From Saccharospirillum alexandrii_A (GTDB lineage: Bacteria; Pseudomonadota; Gammaproteobacteria; Pseudomonadales; Natronospirillaceae), in contig NZ_JBHZRJ010000001.1 in NCBI RefSeq assembly GCF_043641555.1, positions 806,001 through 870,000 on the forward strand: a stretch of DNA of 64,000 bases, in the 5' to 3' direction. Shown piece by piece: positions 44,324 through 52,532 of this stretch. The notes under the pieces were generated by a model. It worked only from the letters and a program-made list of their open reading frames with translations, was not told where the DNA came from and searched no databases. Both the position numbers and the translations under genes were made by a program. The first letter of the stretch is position 1. Every line of letters begins with the position of its first letter.

Positions 44324-45514
44324 ATGAGCAAAAAGCTGAGTTTTACCACACGCACCATCCATTCCGGGTACGAGGCGTCTGAGCATGAAGGGTCTTTGAA
44401 TCCACCGGTATATATGACATCCACTTACTGTTTCGACACTGTCGAGCAGGGCGCAGCCCGGTTTGCCGGGGAAGCACAGGGCCACGTTTACAGCCGTATC
44501 TCAAACCCCACCCAGGCGGTGCTGGAAACCCGCCTGGCAGACCTTGAAGATGCCGAAGCCTGCCTGGCAACAGCGTCCGGCATGGGCGCGATCACTGCCG
44601 CCATCTGGACGCTGGTCCACCCCGGCGATACCGTTATTGCCGATAAAACGCTTTACGGCTGTACCTTCTCCTATTTCCAACACGGTCTGACCCGGTTTGG
44701 CGTAAACGTCACCTTTGTCGATTGTACCGATGTCGACGCCGTAGCTCGCGCGTTGTCTGCCCAGACCCGGGTGGTCTACTTCGAAACCCCGGTAAACCCA
44801 ACCATGAGAGTCATCGACATTGCCGCCATTAGCCAGCGGGTACATGATTTTAACCCCGCCATCACAGTAATGGTTGATAACACCTATTGCACACCGGCCC
44901 TGCAACGTCCGTTGAACCTGGGGGCTGATCTGGTTGTGCATTCGGCCACCAAATACCTGGGCGGGCACGGCGATCTGATCGCCGGGGCAGTAATGGGCAA
45001 ACAGAGCCTGATTGATGAAATCCGGCTCTTTGGTCTGAAGGACATGACTGGGGCTGTGATCGCGCCGTTAACAGCGTTTTTGATATTGCGCGGTCTGAAA
45101 AGCCTGTCACTGAGAATGGAACGACACTGCAGCAACGCCCAAACACTGGCTCATCGCTTACAGCAGCACAAGGCCGTGGCGGCTGTCTATTACCCCGGTC
45201 TGGAAGGTAGCCCTCACTACAGCCTGGCGTGCCGCCAGATGAAAGCCCCCGGTGGGATGATCGCGATGGAACTGCAAGGTGGTTTCAAGGCCGGTGTTAA
45301 CTTCATGAACCGGTTAAACCTGATCAAGCGCGCCGTGAGCCTGGGCGATGCCGAAACGCTCTGCCAGCATCCGGCGAGCATGACGCACTCGACCTATACC
45401 CCCGAAGAGCGAGCCGAGCACGACATCAGCGAAGGGCTGGTGAGGCTATCGGTTGGTCTGGAAGACCTGGAGGATATTTATGCCGATCTGGAGCAGGCTC
45501 TGGTGGGTGTTTGA
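44324..45514 (+). CDS. megL: Methionine gamma-lyase
   Basis: A 396-residue PLP enzyme of the Cys/Met metabolism family. The start at 44324 follows GAGGG and aligns with known lyases; a start ten codons earlier is possible. YSRISNPT and DNTYCTP are visible, and the PLP lysine lies in HSATKYLGGHGD. TLYGCTF carries the Cys that marks methionine gamma-lyases against cystathionine gamma-synthases. It converts L-methionine to 2-oxobutyrate, methanethiol and ammonia. No MetJ or methionine-riboswitch signals seen. Stands alone. Confidence 0.9.
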   Translation: MSKKLSFTTRTIHSGYEASEHEGSLNPPVYMTSTYCFDTVEQGAARFAGEAQGHVYSRISNPTQAVLETRLADLEDAEACLATASGMGAITAAIWTLVHPGDTVIADKTLYGCTFSYFQHGLTRFGVNVTFVDCTDVDAVARALSAQTRVVYFETPVNPTMRVIDIAAISQRVHDFNPAITVMVDNTYCTPALQRPLNLGADLVVHSATKYLGGHGDLIAGAVMGKQSLIDEIRLFGLKDMTGAVIAPLTAFLILRGLKSLSLRMERHCSNAQTLAHRLQQHKAVAAVYYPGLEGSPHYSLACRQMKAPGGMIAMELQGGFKAGVNFMNRLNLIKRAVSLGDAETLCQHPASMTHSTYTPEERAEHDISEGLVRLSVGLEDLEDIYADLEQALVGV

Positions 45515-45626
45515 CCCCTGTCTTCATCGTTCTAGCAATAGTCGGGGGGAGGGGTGAGCAGACGGGGCACCCCATGCAGTGAGGTGGTATCACAACAATA
45601 AGTGCCCGGGCTGCTCTCGTCGTCGA

Positions 45627-46553
45627 TCAGAACCGGAGGAAGTTCTTGATCTGCAGGCTAATGGTGTTGGCCGCATTAGCATTTTCGCCGGCCAGTGTCG
45701 TGGAGTAGCCCAATTGGAATTGGGTCGGCAGTGCCCACTGAGTGAAAAATACGCTCATATTGGGTTCCACCGCCAGGCTGTAGGATTCATCGTCCTGACC
45801 GTTGCCATCAACCTCGGTCTCTCCGGTCATTGTATAGCTGACGGGAAGACCAAAGCTTAACTGTACACCGTTACCTGCCGACATCGAATAGTTCGGTTCA
45901 ACTTCAAAGATGGCTTCTGAACCGTACTGTAGGGTTACGTCGGATGCCGTGACGGAGTAATCCTGTTCGGTCTCCAGGAAGAAAGATGACTGGTTGTAGA
46001 AGTTGATGTAAAAATCCGGCGTGATCAGGTAGTCAAACGAGAACCTGGCTCCAAGGCCCCAGGCACCACGGTCGGTTCGAGCTGCTTTGAAGTCATCGCC
46101 ACCCAGAAAATTCTCAAGCTGTTCTTCGCCGTCATATTGAGATATTGGCACTTTAATGCCTGGTGTAACCGCAAAGCGGAGCGTATCGCTTCGGGAGTAG
46201 CCCTGAGCACCTAACGCCTGGAACTTCGCGCCGACAAAAAGATCGTTAGCGCCCGCTAATTCTACGCGATCGTTTCCATCCACCTCGCCGGAGAGAATGT
46301 AACCGGGTGCCCACTGAACCCCTGCTGTAACCCAGTCATTAACGCCATATTCAAGCGCTATGGACAGCGTGTTAACGGATACTGCGTCGGTGTCCTGGCG
46401 TTCGCCATCGGCATCAAAGGTTTCGTCGAAATTGGTCAGTGATGGAACCATGGTGGTTCGCAGTACGCCTTGCGGCAACACCTTGGCGTCGTCTGCAATG
46501 ACGGGGATCGCCAGGCTCGCAAGTAGTGGTAGTGCTATGGCCTTTTTTAACAT
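45627..46553 (-). CDS. Predicted outer-membrane barrel protein
   Basis: A 308-residue protein from the Met at 46553 (GGAGAAC upstream; signal ends PVIADD). The body is a run of amphipathic strands with many Asn/Gly turns (NDWVTAGVQWAPGYI, DLFVGAKFQALG), and the last residue is Phe (IKNFLRF). This is the profile of 12-16-strand barrels of unknown transport role. No neighbouring gene hints at a substrate. Spacer 46554-46911 shows no further genes. Confidence 0.65.
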   Translation of the reverse strand: MLKKAIALPLLASLAIPVIADDAKVLPQGVLRTTMVPSLTNFDETFDADGERQDTDAVSVNTLSIALEYGVNDWVTAGVQWAPGYILSGEVDGNDRVELAGANDLFVGAKFQALGAQGYSRSDTLRFAVTPGIKVPISQYDGEEQLENFLGGDDFKAARTDRGAWGLGARFSFDYLITPDFYINFYNQSSFFLETEQDYSVTASDVTLQYGSEAIFEVEPNYSMSAGNGVQLSFGLPVSYTMTGETEVDGNGQDDESYSLAVEPNMSVFFTQWALPTQFQLGYSTTLAGENANAANTISLQIKNFLRF

Positions 46554-46911
46554 TGTTGTTCTCCAGGCATTATGGGTTTGTCCAAATCGACTTGGTGACA
46601 GCGTCGATCGAGGGTTCGGGTGAACCAAGGGTGACCATAGCTCATGCGCGAATAACTGTTCAAAGCGTCTGTCTGATTACCCTGTTGCGTGGCAATAATG
46701 CCCCGGCCTGGCTAGATATGAGTGAAATTTAGGCTGCAGAAGAGCGGTTGTTGGGCCGCATGGCCGGTGTTAACACTGTTCATCGAAATCCGACATCACC
46801 CCTGCAGTATGGGTGACACTGACTATACTCCTGCTCCAGTGCCGAAAGCTTTGCTGACGGGCACCGTTTCTGTCGACCTGACGGCAACACTCACACTCAT
46901 TGGGAGGCAAT

Positions 46912-47100
46912 ATGGCCGAAAACAAACGTTGTCGTTATTTATCGCAGGTGGTCGATGGGCTCGGCAAGTCAGCTAGCCGGGCTATGCTGCGAGCTGTTGG
47001 CTTCAGTGACGAGGATTTCCGCAAGCCCCAGGTCGGCATTGCCTCTACCTGGAGCAATCTCACGCCCTGAAACATGCACATTAACCGGCTGGCCGAAGGA
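46912..47100 (+). pseudogene. 5' fragment of ilvD (duplicate of the gene at 49695)
   Basis: An intact ribosome site (GGGAGGCAAT) and ATG lead into 62 codons matching the N-terminus of the IlvD encoded at 49695: 54 of 62 residues are identical. Codon 53, which is Cys (TGC) of the LTPCNMH iron-sulphur ligand motif in the full gene, is TGA here. Homology ends at about 47100. The upstream sequence is unrelated to the intact gene's leader. It is a truncated, dead copy in direct orientation 2.8 kb before the functional ilvD. Confidence 0.9.
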
Positions 47101-47523
47101 ACATGTTGAATCGTCGCCGTGCATAAGAGGCGGTTCCGACTACAATTTCCACGTTAAGCCGCTTTTAACTCAGGGCCAGTTGGTTTATTCGTTTCCGGAC
47201 AGCGAGTACGCAGAAGTATTGTCGGGTGTTGAATTCGATGTGCTTCCCATCGATTTGAGAGTCGGGCTGGTTCTGGTGCAACAGTAGTACTACGCAGCCA
47301 GACTCGATGGTTACATCCTGAGCTTGATACTGATCTACGTTATCGAAAGGGAGACTCAGGAGTTGAGCGACATGCTCAGTGGCTTGCACATTCAATAGCA
47401 GGGGTACTGTCAGAGTTGGATTGCGAGGATTCAGCCACGAAACGCACTGCTGCTGATTTTGTACTAGACTGTAGGCTTATGCGTCTGTCAAAAATTCATA
47501 CGAGTGAAAAGTGAGGTATTCCA
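47101..47523. other. Spacer with two uncertain reading frames upstream of ectC
   Basis: After the ilvD fragment, a plus-strand stretch (47122-47401) reads as protein-like sequence with one in-frame stop (GGSDYNFHVKPLLTQG; LDGYILSLILIYVIE). A minus-strand frame of 76 codons (47165-47395) also looks protein-like (DVTIESGCVVLLLHQNQP). Neither could be assigned to a family. One may be the remnant of a regulator or enzyme. Start of ectC is reached with GAGG 6 bases upstream. Confidence 0.3.
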
Positions 47524-47919
47524 GTGAAGATTGTCCGAGTTAAAGACATTATTGGTACAGAGCGTGAAGTGCACGGCCCGGGTTGGACTAGCCGCCGTAT
47601 GCTGCTGAAGAAGGATGGCATGGGGTTTTCTTTCCATGAGACCATTATTCCGGCTGGTGCCGAGCTTAACCTCTGGTACAAGCACCATCTGGAAGCGGTT
47701 TACTGCGTTGCCGGTAACGGCACCATTACCGATAAATCGACAGGTGAAACTCACGATATTTCCGATGGCACGCTGTACGCACTCGATAAACATGATCAGC
47801 ATACACTGCGTGGTGGCACTGAAGATATGCGCCTGATTTGTGCCTTTAATCCCCCCGTTACTGGCAATGAAGTGCACGACAAGGATGGCGCCTACATGCC
47901 GGATACCAGCGGGGACTGA
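47524..47919 (+). CDS. ectC: Orphan L-ectoine synthase (EctC)
   Basis: A 131-residue cupin with a GTG start and MKIVRVKDIIGTEREVHG at the N-terminus, as in EctC. The iron ligands known from Paenibacillus EctC are visible: Glu in HHLEAVYCV, Tyr in TLYALDKH and His in HDQHTL. EctC closes N-gamma-acetyl-2,4-diaminobutyrate to ectoine. No ectA, ectB, ask_ect or ectD is in this window. Solitary ectC genes are known in some bacteria that do not make ectoine de novo. Convergent with the ATP-grasp gene. Confidence 0.9.
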   Translation: MKIVRVKDIIGTEREVHGPGWTSRRMLLKKDGMGFSFHETIIPAGAELNLWYKHHLEAVYCVAGNGTITDKSTGETHDISDGTLYALDKHDQHTLRGGTEDMRLICAFNPPVTGNEVHDKDGAYMPDTSGD

Positions 47920-48006
47920 TTGTTATTGATGAATGCCCGATAGGGCTGCTGCCCCGTGGCCATCAACAGGGGCAGCAATCGGTAATGTTTTCAAGAAGTG
48001 TCTTTC

Positions 48007-48041
48007 AACCAGGGGTGGCTCGTACCGAGCCGCCTCTGGTT
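48007..48041. terminator. Strong hairpin between convergent ectC and ATP-grasp genes
   Basis: A 16-bp stem with two mismatches (aaccaggggtggctcg / cgagccgcctctggtt) and a 3-base loop. A second stem (gctgcccc / ggggcagc) lies at about 47948-47976. Neither has a U-tract, but the position between two convergent stops suits bidirectional termination. Confidence 0.5.
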
Positions 48042-48066
48042 GTAGAATCACTGCAAGCCTGAACCG

Positions 48067-49374
48067 CTAGACGTAAAAGTCCAACTCCTCCTGCGCTTTC
48101 AGCAGATCCCGCATCTTGATTGGATCATCACCATAGAAGAAGATCAGCCCCCAGTGGGTGCCGAAGGCCGACCGGTCAGGCACAGTCTCCTCTGTCGGTG
48201 CAACCAGTTCGTGCGACTCGAAATAGGGGTGCTCTGTCGTTTCTTTAGGCATTTCCAGCTTGCTGACAACACGACGCCGTGGATAAACACCGAAGCAACC
48301 TGCATAGCCTTTAGCATCGACCACTTCACGCGGGAAGAAGTTATCGACTTCCTCTTTCGTGCTTTTAGGGTCGAACACCAGCATGGATGCCTGGTATGCA
48401 TTAAAGCCATAGGCGCGCTCAATGAGCTCGAAGGCTTTGAAGCCGGGCGGGCGGTAAGCGACTTCGCCGAAATACATCTCGCCATCGGCGGTCACGAAGT
48501 ACTCAGGGTGAATCAATCCGAACTTGATGTCGAAGGTTTTGATCAGTAATTCGATCTGTTTGGTGATCGCATTGCGCCAGCTCTCAAGTTCCTCGGTAGC
48601 CGGTACGAATACCGAATAACCCAGGGTTACATATTCGGAAATGTTGAGGAACTTGATCTTGCCATCGTGGATCCAGGCTTCGACTGCGAATTCCCAGCCA
48701 CTTAAATGGCTTTCCATCAGCAGCGGGTATTCTTCTTCAGGAATGTTGTCAATTTCTTCCAGCGTGCGAATCATCCGGTGGCCGAGGCAGCCGGCTTTGT
48801 CGAAGGCTTTGACGTGAATAGGGTCGTCCGGATCGCCATCGAGTTTGAGCAGCGTTTGGTTAACCCGTTTCATAAAGCGAACAACATCTTCGCGCTCGTG
48901 TGCTTCTTCAAAGATCCCTACACGAATACCGCCAAGCTGGGCACGGCGTTTCATTAACGCCTTGTCGCGGAACAGAATAGACTGGCCGTACATGCGTGGG
49001 CTGTCGAGCAGGACAGAGTTAATGGCGCCGGACCACTCTACGGTTTCCTCGAACAAAGGAATGGCGACATCGACGCCTTCTGCCTTTAGCTTCTGGGCGA
49101 TCTCGATGGACCGGTCATTCAGGCGGACGAAGTCCCAGGGGATAAAGGGGATTTTATTGGCAGCACAGAAATCGGCCGCCCAGTCTGGAGCAACGACAAT
49201 ATAGCGCCGATCGAATTTCTGCGCCGCCTTAATAGCGTTGACACTCCAGCCGAGTAAAGCAATGTAGCCTTTGGTCGGATCTTTGGGTGTCTCGGTTCCT
49301 TTCACGGAATCCAGGTCGGGATCGCGCCAGGATAATACATCTTGAGATAACTTCGAATCAGGTGTGATCGACAT
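48067..49374 (-). CDS. ATP-grasp superfamily ligase of unknown substrate
   Basis: A 435-residue ATP-grasp protein. The N-terminal Rossmann-like domain starts IALLGWSVNAIKAAQKF. The ATP-grasp region has the KRRAQLGGIRVG loop (ATP lid), SHLSGWEFAVEAWI and the metal-binding FGEVAYRPPGFKAFELIERA, where 'E..YRPPG' replaces the usual ExNxRxxG Asn/Arg pattern. These enzymes join a carboxylate to an amine or thiol using ATP. Its neighbour ectC and the ilvD copies suggest an amino-acid-like substrate; that is inference. The start is set by AAGGAG upstream. Confidence 0.85.
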   Translation of the reverse strand: MSITPDSKLSQDVLSWRDPDLDSVKGTETPKDPTKGYIALLGWSVNAIKAAQKFDRRYIVVAPDWAADFCAANKIPFIPWDFVRLNDRSIEIAQKLKAEGVDVAIPLFEETVEWSGAINSVLLDSPRMYGQSILFRDKALMKRRAQLGGIRVGIFEEAHEREDVVRFMKRVNQTLLKLDGDPDDPIHVKAFDKAGCLGHRMIRTLEEIDNIPEEEYPLLMESHLSGWEFAVEAWIHDGKIKFLNISEYVTLGYSVFVPATEELESWRNAITKQIELLIKTFDIKFGLIHPEYFVTADGEMYFGEVAYRPPGFKAFELIERAYGFNAYQASMLVFDPKSTKEEVDNFFPREVVDAKGYAGCFGVYPRRRVVSKLEMPKETTEHPYFESHELVAPTEETVPDRSAFGTHWGLIFFYGDDPIKMRDLLKAQEELDFYV

Positions 49375-49533
49375 TTATCATACTCCTTATCATTCGTGCA
49401 AAAAGACGAGAGTGGCACCAGATCTCGATAAAAGAACCAAGTCTCATAGCGGTGTCGGCGGGGGGAGTGTGAATAAAGAACAGGCGGGGAAGTATTCAGT
49501 GACTCTTGATGTTCGTTGTTAATATAGTCGGTA

Positions 49534-49548
49534 TTTCCAATTTGGAAA
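49534..49548. promoter_or_regulatory. Operator-like palindrome upstream of the ATP-grasp gene
   Basis: A perfect 15-bp palindrome (tttccaa t ttggaaa) in the 320-bp gap between the ATP-grasp and ilvD starts. It could be a regulator site for either divergent gene. No other feature was recognised in the gap. Confidence 0.35.
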
Positions 49549-49694
49549 GTTTACTTCTCAGCTCGCAGTGCTTTAAAGGGCGCCAGATCAGAAGCAGAGC
49601 GGCATTTGAGTTGGGTTGAGCGAAGACTGCCGTTGCCGTCTGGGGTTGATTCTGTCAGCCTGAAGGGCCCAACAAACCGGATCAGGAGACAAAC

Positions 49695-51371
49695 ATGGCC
49701 GCAGACAAGCGTCGTCGTCATTCATCCCAGGTGGTCGATGGGTTAGGGAAGTCAGCCAGCCGCGCCATGTTGCGAGCCGTTGGCTTCACCGACGATGATT
49801 TCCGTAAGCCCCAGGTGGGCATCGCCTCTACCTGGAGCAACCTCACGCCGTGCAACATGCACATCAACCGGTTGGCAGAAGAGTCGGCAGCAGGTGCCGA
49901 TGAGGCGGGCGGAAAGTCCCTGATTTTTAACACTATCACCGTATCCGATGGCATTGCTAATGGGACGGAGGGGATGAAGTACTCCCTGGTTTCCCGCGAG
50001 GTCATTGCCGATTCGATTGAGACGGTCGCCGGCTGCGAAGGCTTCGATGGCTTGGTCGCCATTGGCGGTTGCGACAAAAACATGCCCGGCTGCATGATGG
50101 GGCTGGCGCGGCTGAACCGGCCGTCGGTGTTCGTTTACGGCGGTACCATTATGCCGGGCGAGAATCACACTGACATTATTTCTGTGTTCGAAGCGGTGGG
50201 TGCGCATGCGCAAGGCAAGCTGGATTTGATTGAGGTGAAGCAAATCGAAGAGACGGCGATTCCCGGGGCCGGTTCGTGTGGCGGTATGTACACGGCAAAC
50301 ACCATGGCCTCGGCTATTGAAGCCATGGGGATGAGCCTGCCGGGCAGTTCCGCGCAGAATGCGGTGTCGGACACCAAAGTAGCGGATTGCCGGGCCGCTG
50401 GAGCCGCTGTACTGAACTTGCTGGAGCGGGACATCAAACCTTCCGACATCATGACCCGGGAAGCCTTTGAGAATGCGATTACCGTCGTTATCGCGCTCGG
50501 GGGCTCAACCAATGCGGTCCTGCATCTGTTGGCCATGGCCAGCACAGTCGGCGTTGAGTTGTCTCTCGAAGACTTTGCAGAGATCGGTAAACGGGTGCCG
50601 GTGCTGGCCGACTTGCGCCCTAGTGGCCATTACATGATGTCGGAACTGGTTGCTATCGGCGGTATTCAACCGCTGATCAAAATGCTGCTCGAACGCGGGC
50701 TGGTTCATGGCAATTGCCTGACCGTTACCGGGCAAACACTGGCCGAGAATCTGGCCAGCGTTGAGCCTTACCCCGAAGGCCAGGACATCATTCATGCGTT
50801 CGATAACCCTATCAAGGCCGACAGCCACTTGCGCATTCTCTATGGCAACCTCGCCCCTACAGGCGCGGTAGCGAAAATCACCGGGAAGGAAGGCACGCAC
50901 TTTACCGGCCGGGCCCGGGTGTTTCACTCGGAAGAAGAAGCCCAGGAACGTATTCTGGATGGCACCGTGATCGCCGGTGATGTGTTGGTGATTCGCTACG
51001 AAGGCCCCAAAGGCGGGCCGGGCATGCGCGAAATGCTCAGCCCGACCTCGGCGATTATGGGCAAAGGACTGGGTAGCGACGTCGCGCTGATTACCGATGG
51101 ACGTTTTTCCGGGGGCAGCCATGGCTTTGTCGTTGGCCATATCACGCCCGAGGCCGCCGAGGGGGGTCCAATCGCGCAGGTAGAAGAGGGCGATACCATC
51201 ACCATCGATGCCGTCAGTAACCGGATTGAGCTGGGAGTGTCCGATCAGGAGCTGGAACGCAGGCGGCAGGCCTGGCAGCCACCCGGCCCACGGTTCACCC
51301 GGGGCGTGCTGGCAAAATACGCCCGCACGGTGGGGTCTGCTTCAACGGGTGCGGTGACCGATTTGCCCTAA
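49695..51371 (+). CDS. ilvD: Dihydroxy-acid dehydratase
   Basis: A 558-residue IlvD of the short form. The iron-sulphur cysteines lie in LTPCNMH (~53), GGCDKNMPGCMM (~125) and GSCGGMYTANTM (~195), and the C-terminal signature is TDGRFSGGSHGFVVGH. It dehydrates 2,3-dihydroxy-isovalerate and 2,3-dihydroxy-3-methylvalerate in valine/isoleucine synthesis. The leader has ATCAGGAGAC before the ATG. Other ilv genes are not linked. A direct-repeat fragment of its 5' end lies at 46912. Confidence 0.95.
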   Translation: MAADKRRRHSSQVVDGLGKSASRAMLRAVGFTDDDFRKPQVGIASTWSNLTPCNMHINRLAEESAAGADEAGGKSLIFNTITVSDGIANGTEGMKYSLVSREVIADSIETVAGCEGFDGLVAIGGCDKNMPGCMMGLARLNRPSVFVYGGTIMPGENHTDIISVFEAVGAHAQGKLDLIEVKQIEETAIPGAGSCGGMYTANTMASAIEAMGMSLPGSSAQNAVSDTKVADCRAAGAAVLNLLERDIKPSDIMTREAFENAITVVIALGGSTNAVLHLLAMASTVGVELSLEDFAEIGKRVPVLADLRPSGHYMMSELVAIGGIQPLIKMLLERGLVHGNCLTVTGQTLAENLASVEPYPEGQDIIHAFDNPIKADSHLRILYGNLAPTGAVAKITGKEGTHFTGRARVFHSEEEAQERILDGTVIAGDVLVIRYEGPKGGPGMREMLSPTSAIMGKGLGSDVALITDGRFSGGSHGFVVGHITPEAAEGGPIAQVEEGDTITIDAVSNRIELGVSDQELERRRQAWQPPGPRFTRGVLAKYARTVGSASTGAVTDLP

Positions 51372-51484
51372 GGTTTTTAGCGGCTTAGCGGTTCCGCGAT
51401 AGCGAAGGGAATAGACAGACACTGGGCCGGAATGTGGCTTTTTTCCCCACGAAAAGCTGATTCGGGTGTGCAGGTTATAAAGTG

Positions 51485-52258
51485 CTAAAGGCGCTCTTCG
51501 TCTCTGAGCGTCAGCACTTCAAAGCCGTCTGAGGTTACGGCTATCGTATGCTCCCATTGGGCCGATAACTTTTTGTCACTAGTTACGACGGTCCAGCCAT
51601 CGTTCTTTTGCTTCACCTTAGCTTTGCCCTGGTTAATCATCGGTTCAATGGTGAAGGTCATGCCTTCTTGCAGAACCAGGCCTTTTCCCTGCTGGCCATA
51701 GTGCAGTACCGACGGTGCTTCATGCATCTCACGACCAATGCCATGGCCGCAATACTCGCGGACCACGGTGTAGCCGTTTTTTGTAGCGTGTCGCAGTATG
51801 GCGTGGCCAATGTCGCCCAGGGTAGCCCCCGGTTTAACGACGCGTATGCCTTCCCACATGGCGTCGTAGGTTTTATCGACCAGGCGTTGTGCCAGTGGTG
51901 TCACGTCACCGATCAGGTACATTTTACTGGAATCGGCAATGTAGCCGCCTTTTTCCAGTGTAATATCGATATTGACGATGTCACCGGGTTTCAGCGTTTG
52001 AGTCTCCGAGGGTACGCCATGGCACACCACATGGTTGACCGAGCTGTTCAATACATACTGATAACCGTACTGGCCTTTGCTGGCCGGGCGTGCCTGCAAC
52101 TGGTCGATGATGTAGCGCTCAGTCAGGTTGTTGATATCCATGGTGGTGATGCCAGGCGCTATCTGACCATCGAGATACGCAAAAACGGAGGCGAGCAGGC
52201 GGCCGGATTCTCGCATGATCTGCAGTTCCGACGCGGATTTCAGGATAACCTCAGACAC
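51485..52258 (-). CDS. map: Methionine aminopeptidase type I
   Basis: A 257-residue MetAP type I (GTG start). Metal ligands are visible: Asp in NIDITLEKGG, Asp in YIADSSKM, His in GIGREMHEAP, Glu in FTIEPMI and Glu in AQWEHTIAV. It removes the initiator Met from nascent proteins. Start overlaps the upstream ParD-like gene by 8 bp. This pairing differs from the housekeeping map next to rpsB, so this is likely an additional copy, though I cannot see the rest of the genome. Confidence 0.92.
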   Translation of the reverse strand: MSEVILKSASELQIMRESGRLLASVFAYLDGQIAPGITTMDINNLTERYIIDQLQARPASKGQYGYQYVLNSSVNHVVCHGVPSETQTLKPGDIVNIDITLEKGGYIADSSKMYLIGDVTPLAQRLVDKTYDAMWEGIRVVKPGATLGDIGHAILRHATKNGYTVVREYCGHGIGREMHEAPSVLHYGQQGKGLVLQEGMTFTIEPMINQGKAKVKQKNDGWTVVTSDKKLSAQWEHTIAVTSDGFEVLTLRDEERL

Positions 52259-52457
52259 TGGCGAATTTCCTCACCTCGACCTCGGCTTCCTTCATTTGTT
52301 CGCTCACGATCTCGTTGAACGATTTGCCCGGGTTGGCTTCGGCCAGCATGCCGATTTTAATCCAGTATTCGGCTTGTGCGTTGATGGAGCGCACCATGAA
52401 TGAGCTGGCCTTGCGAATGTCTTCGTGTAGGTCGTCGTTGATTTTGACAATACCCAT
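52251..52457 (-). CDS. ParD-like (PF11903-type) antitoxin-like protein
   Basis: A 68-residue protein from the ATG at 52457 (GGAG 8 bases upstream). It begins MGIVKINDDLHEDIRKASSFM, with RSINAQAEYWIKIGMLAEANP following: the ribbon-helix-helix pattern of the ParD-like family. No ParE/RelE-type toxin gene follows. Instead its last 8 bp overlap the map start, so the pair is translationally coupled. It may act as a DNA-binding autoregulator of map. Confidence 0.8.
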   Translation of the reverse strand: MGIVKINDDLHEDIRKASSFMVRSINAQAEYWIKIGMLAEANPGKSFNEIVSEQMKEAEVEVRKFASV

Positions 52458-52532
52458 GATGAACTCCGAATATATGATGTATATACGAATCATATATTGG
52501 CTATGTGTGGGCTGTAAATACCATTACCGGGT

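Noticed and set aside
44324..45514. Cystathionine gamma-synthase (metB)
   Set aside because: The TLYGCTF Cys and overall close likeness to methionine gamma-lyases favour the lyase.
46912..47100. Selenocysteine-containing dihydroxy-acid dehydratase (TGA at the Cys position)
   Set aside because: The reading frame meets another stop 13 codons after the TGA and homology to ilvD ends at about 47100. A truncated pseudogene explains it.
47524..49374. Complete ectoine biosynthesis cluster
   Set aside because: Only ectC is present. No ectA, ectB, ectD or dedicated aspartokinase in the window.
52251..52457. A ParD/ParE toxin-antitoxin system
   Set aside because: No toxin-like gene is adjacent. The overlapping partner is methionine aminopeptidase.
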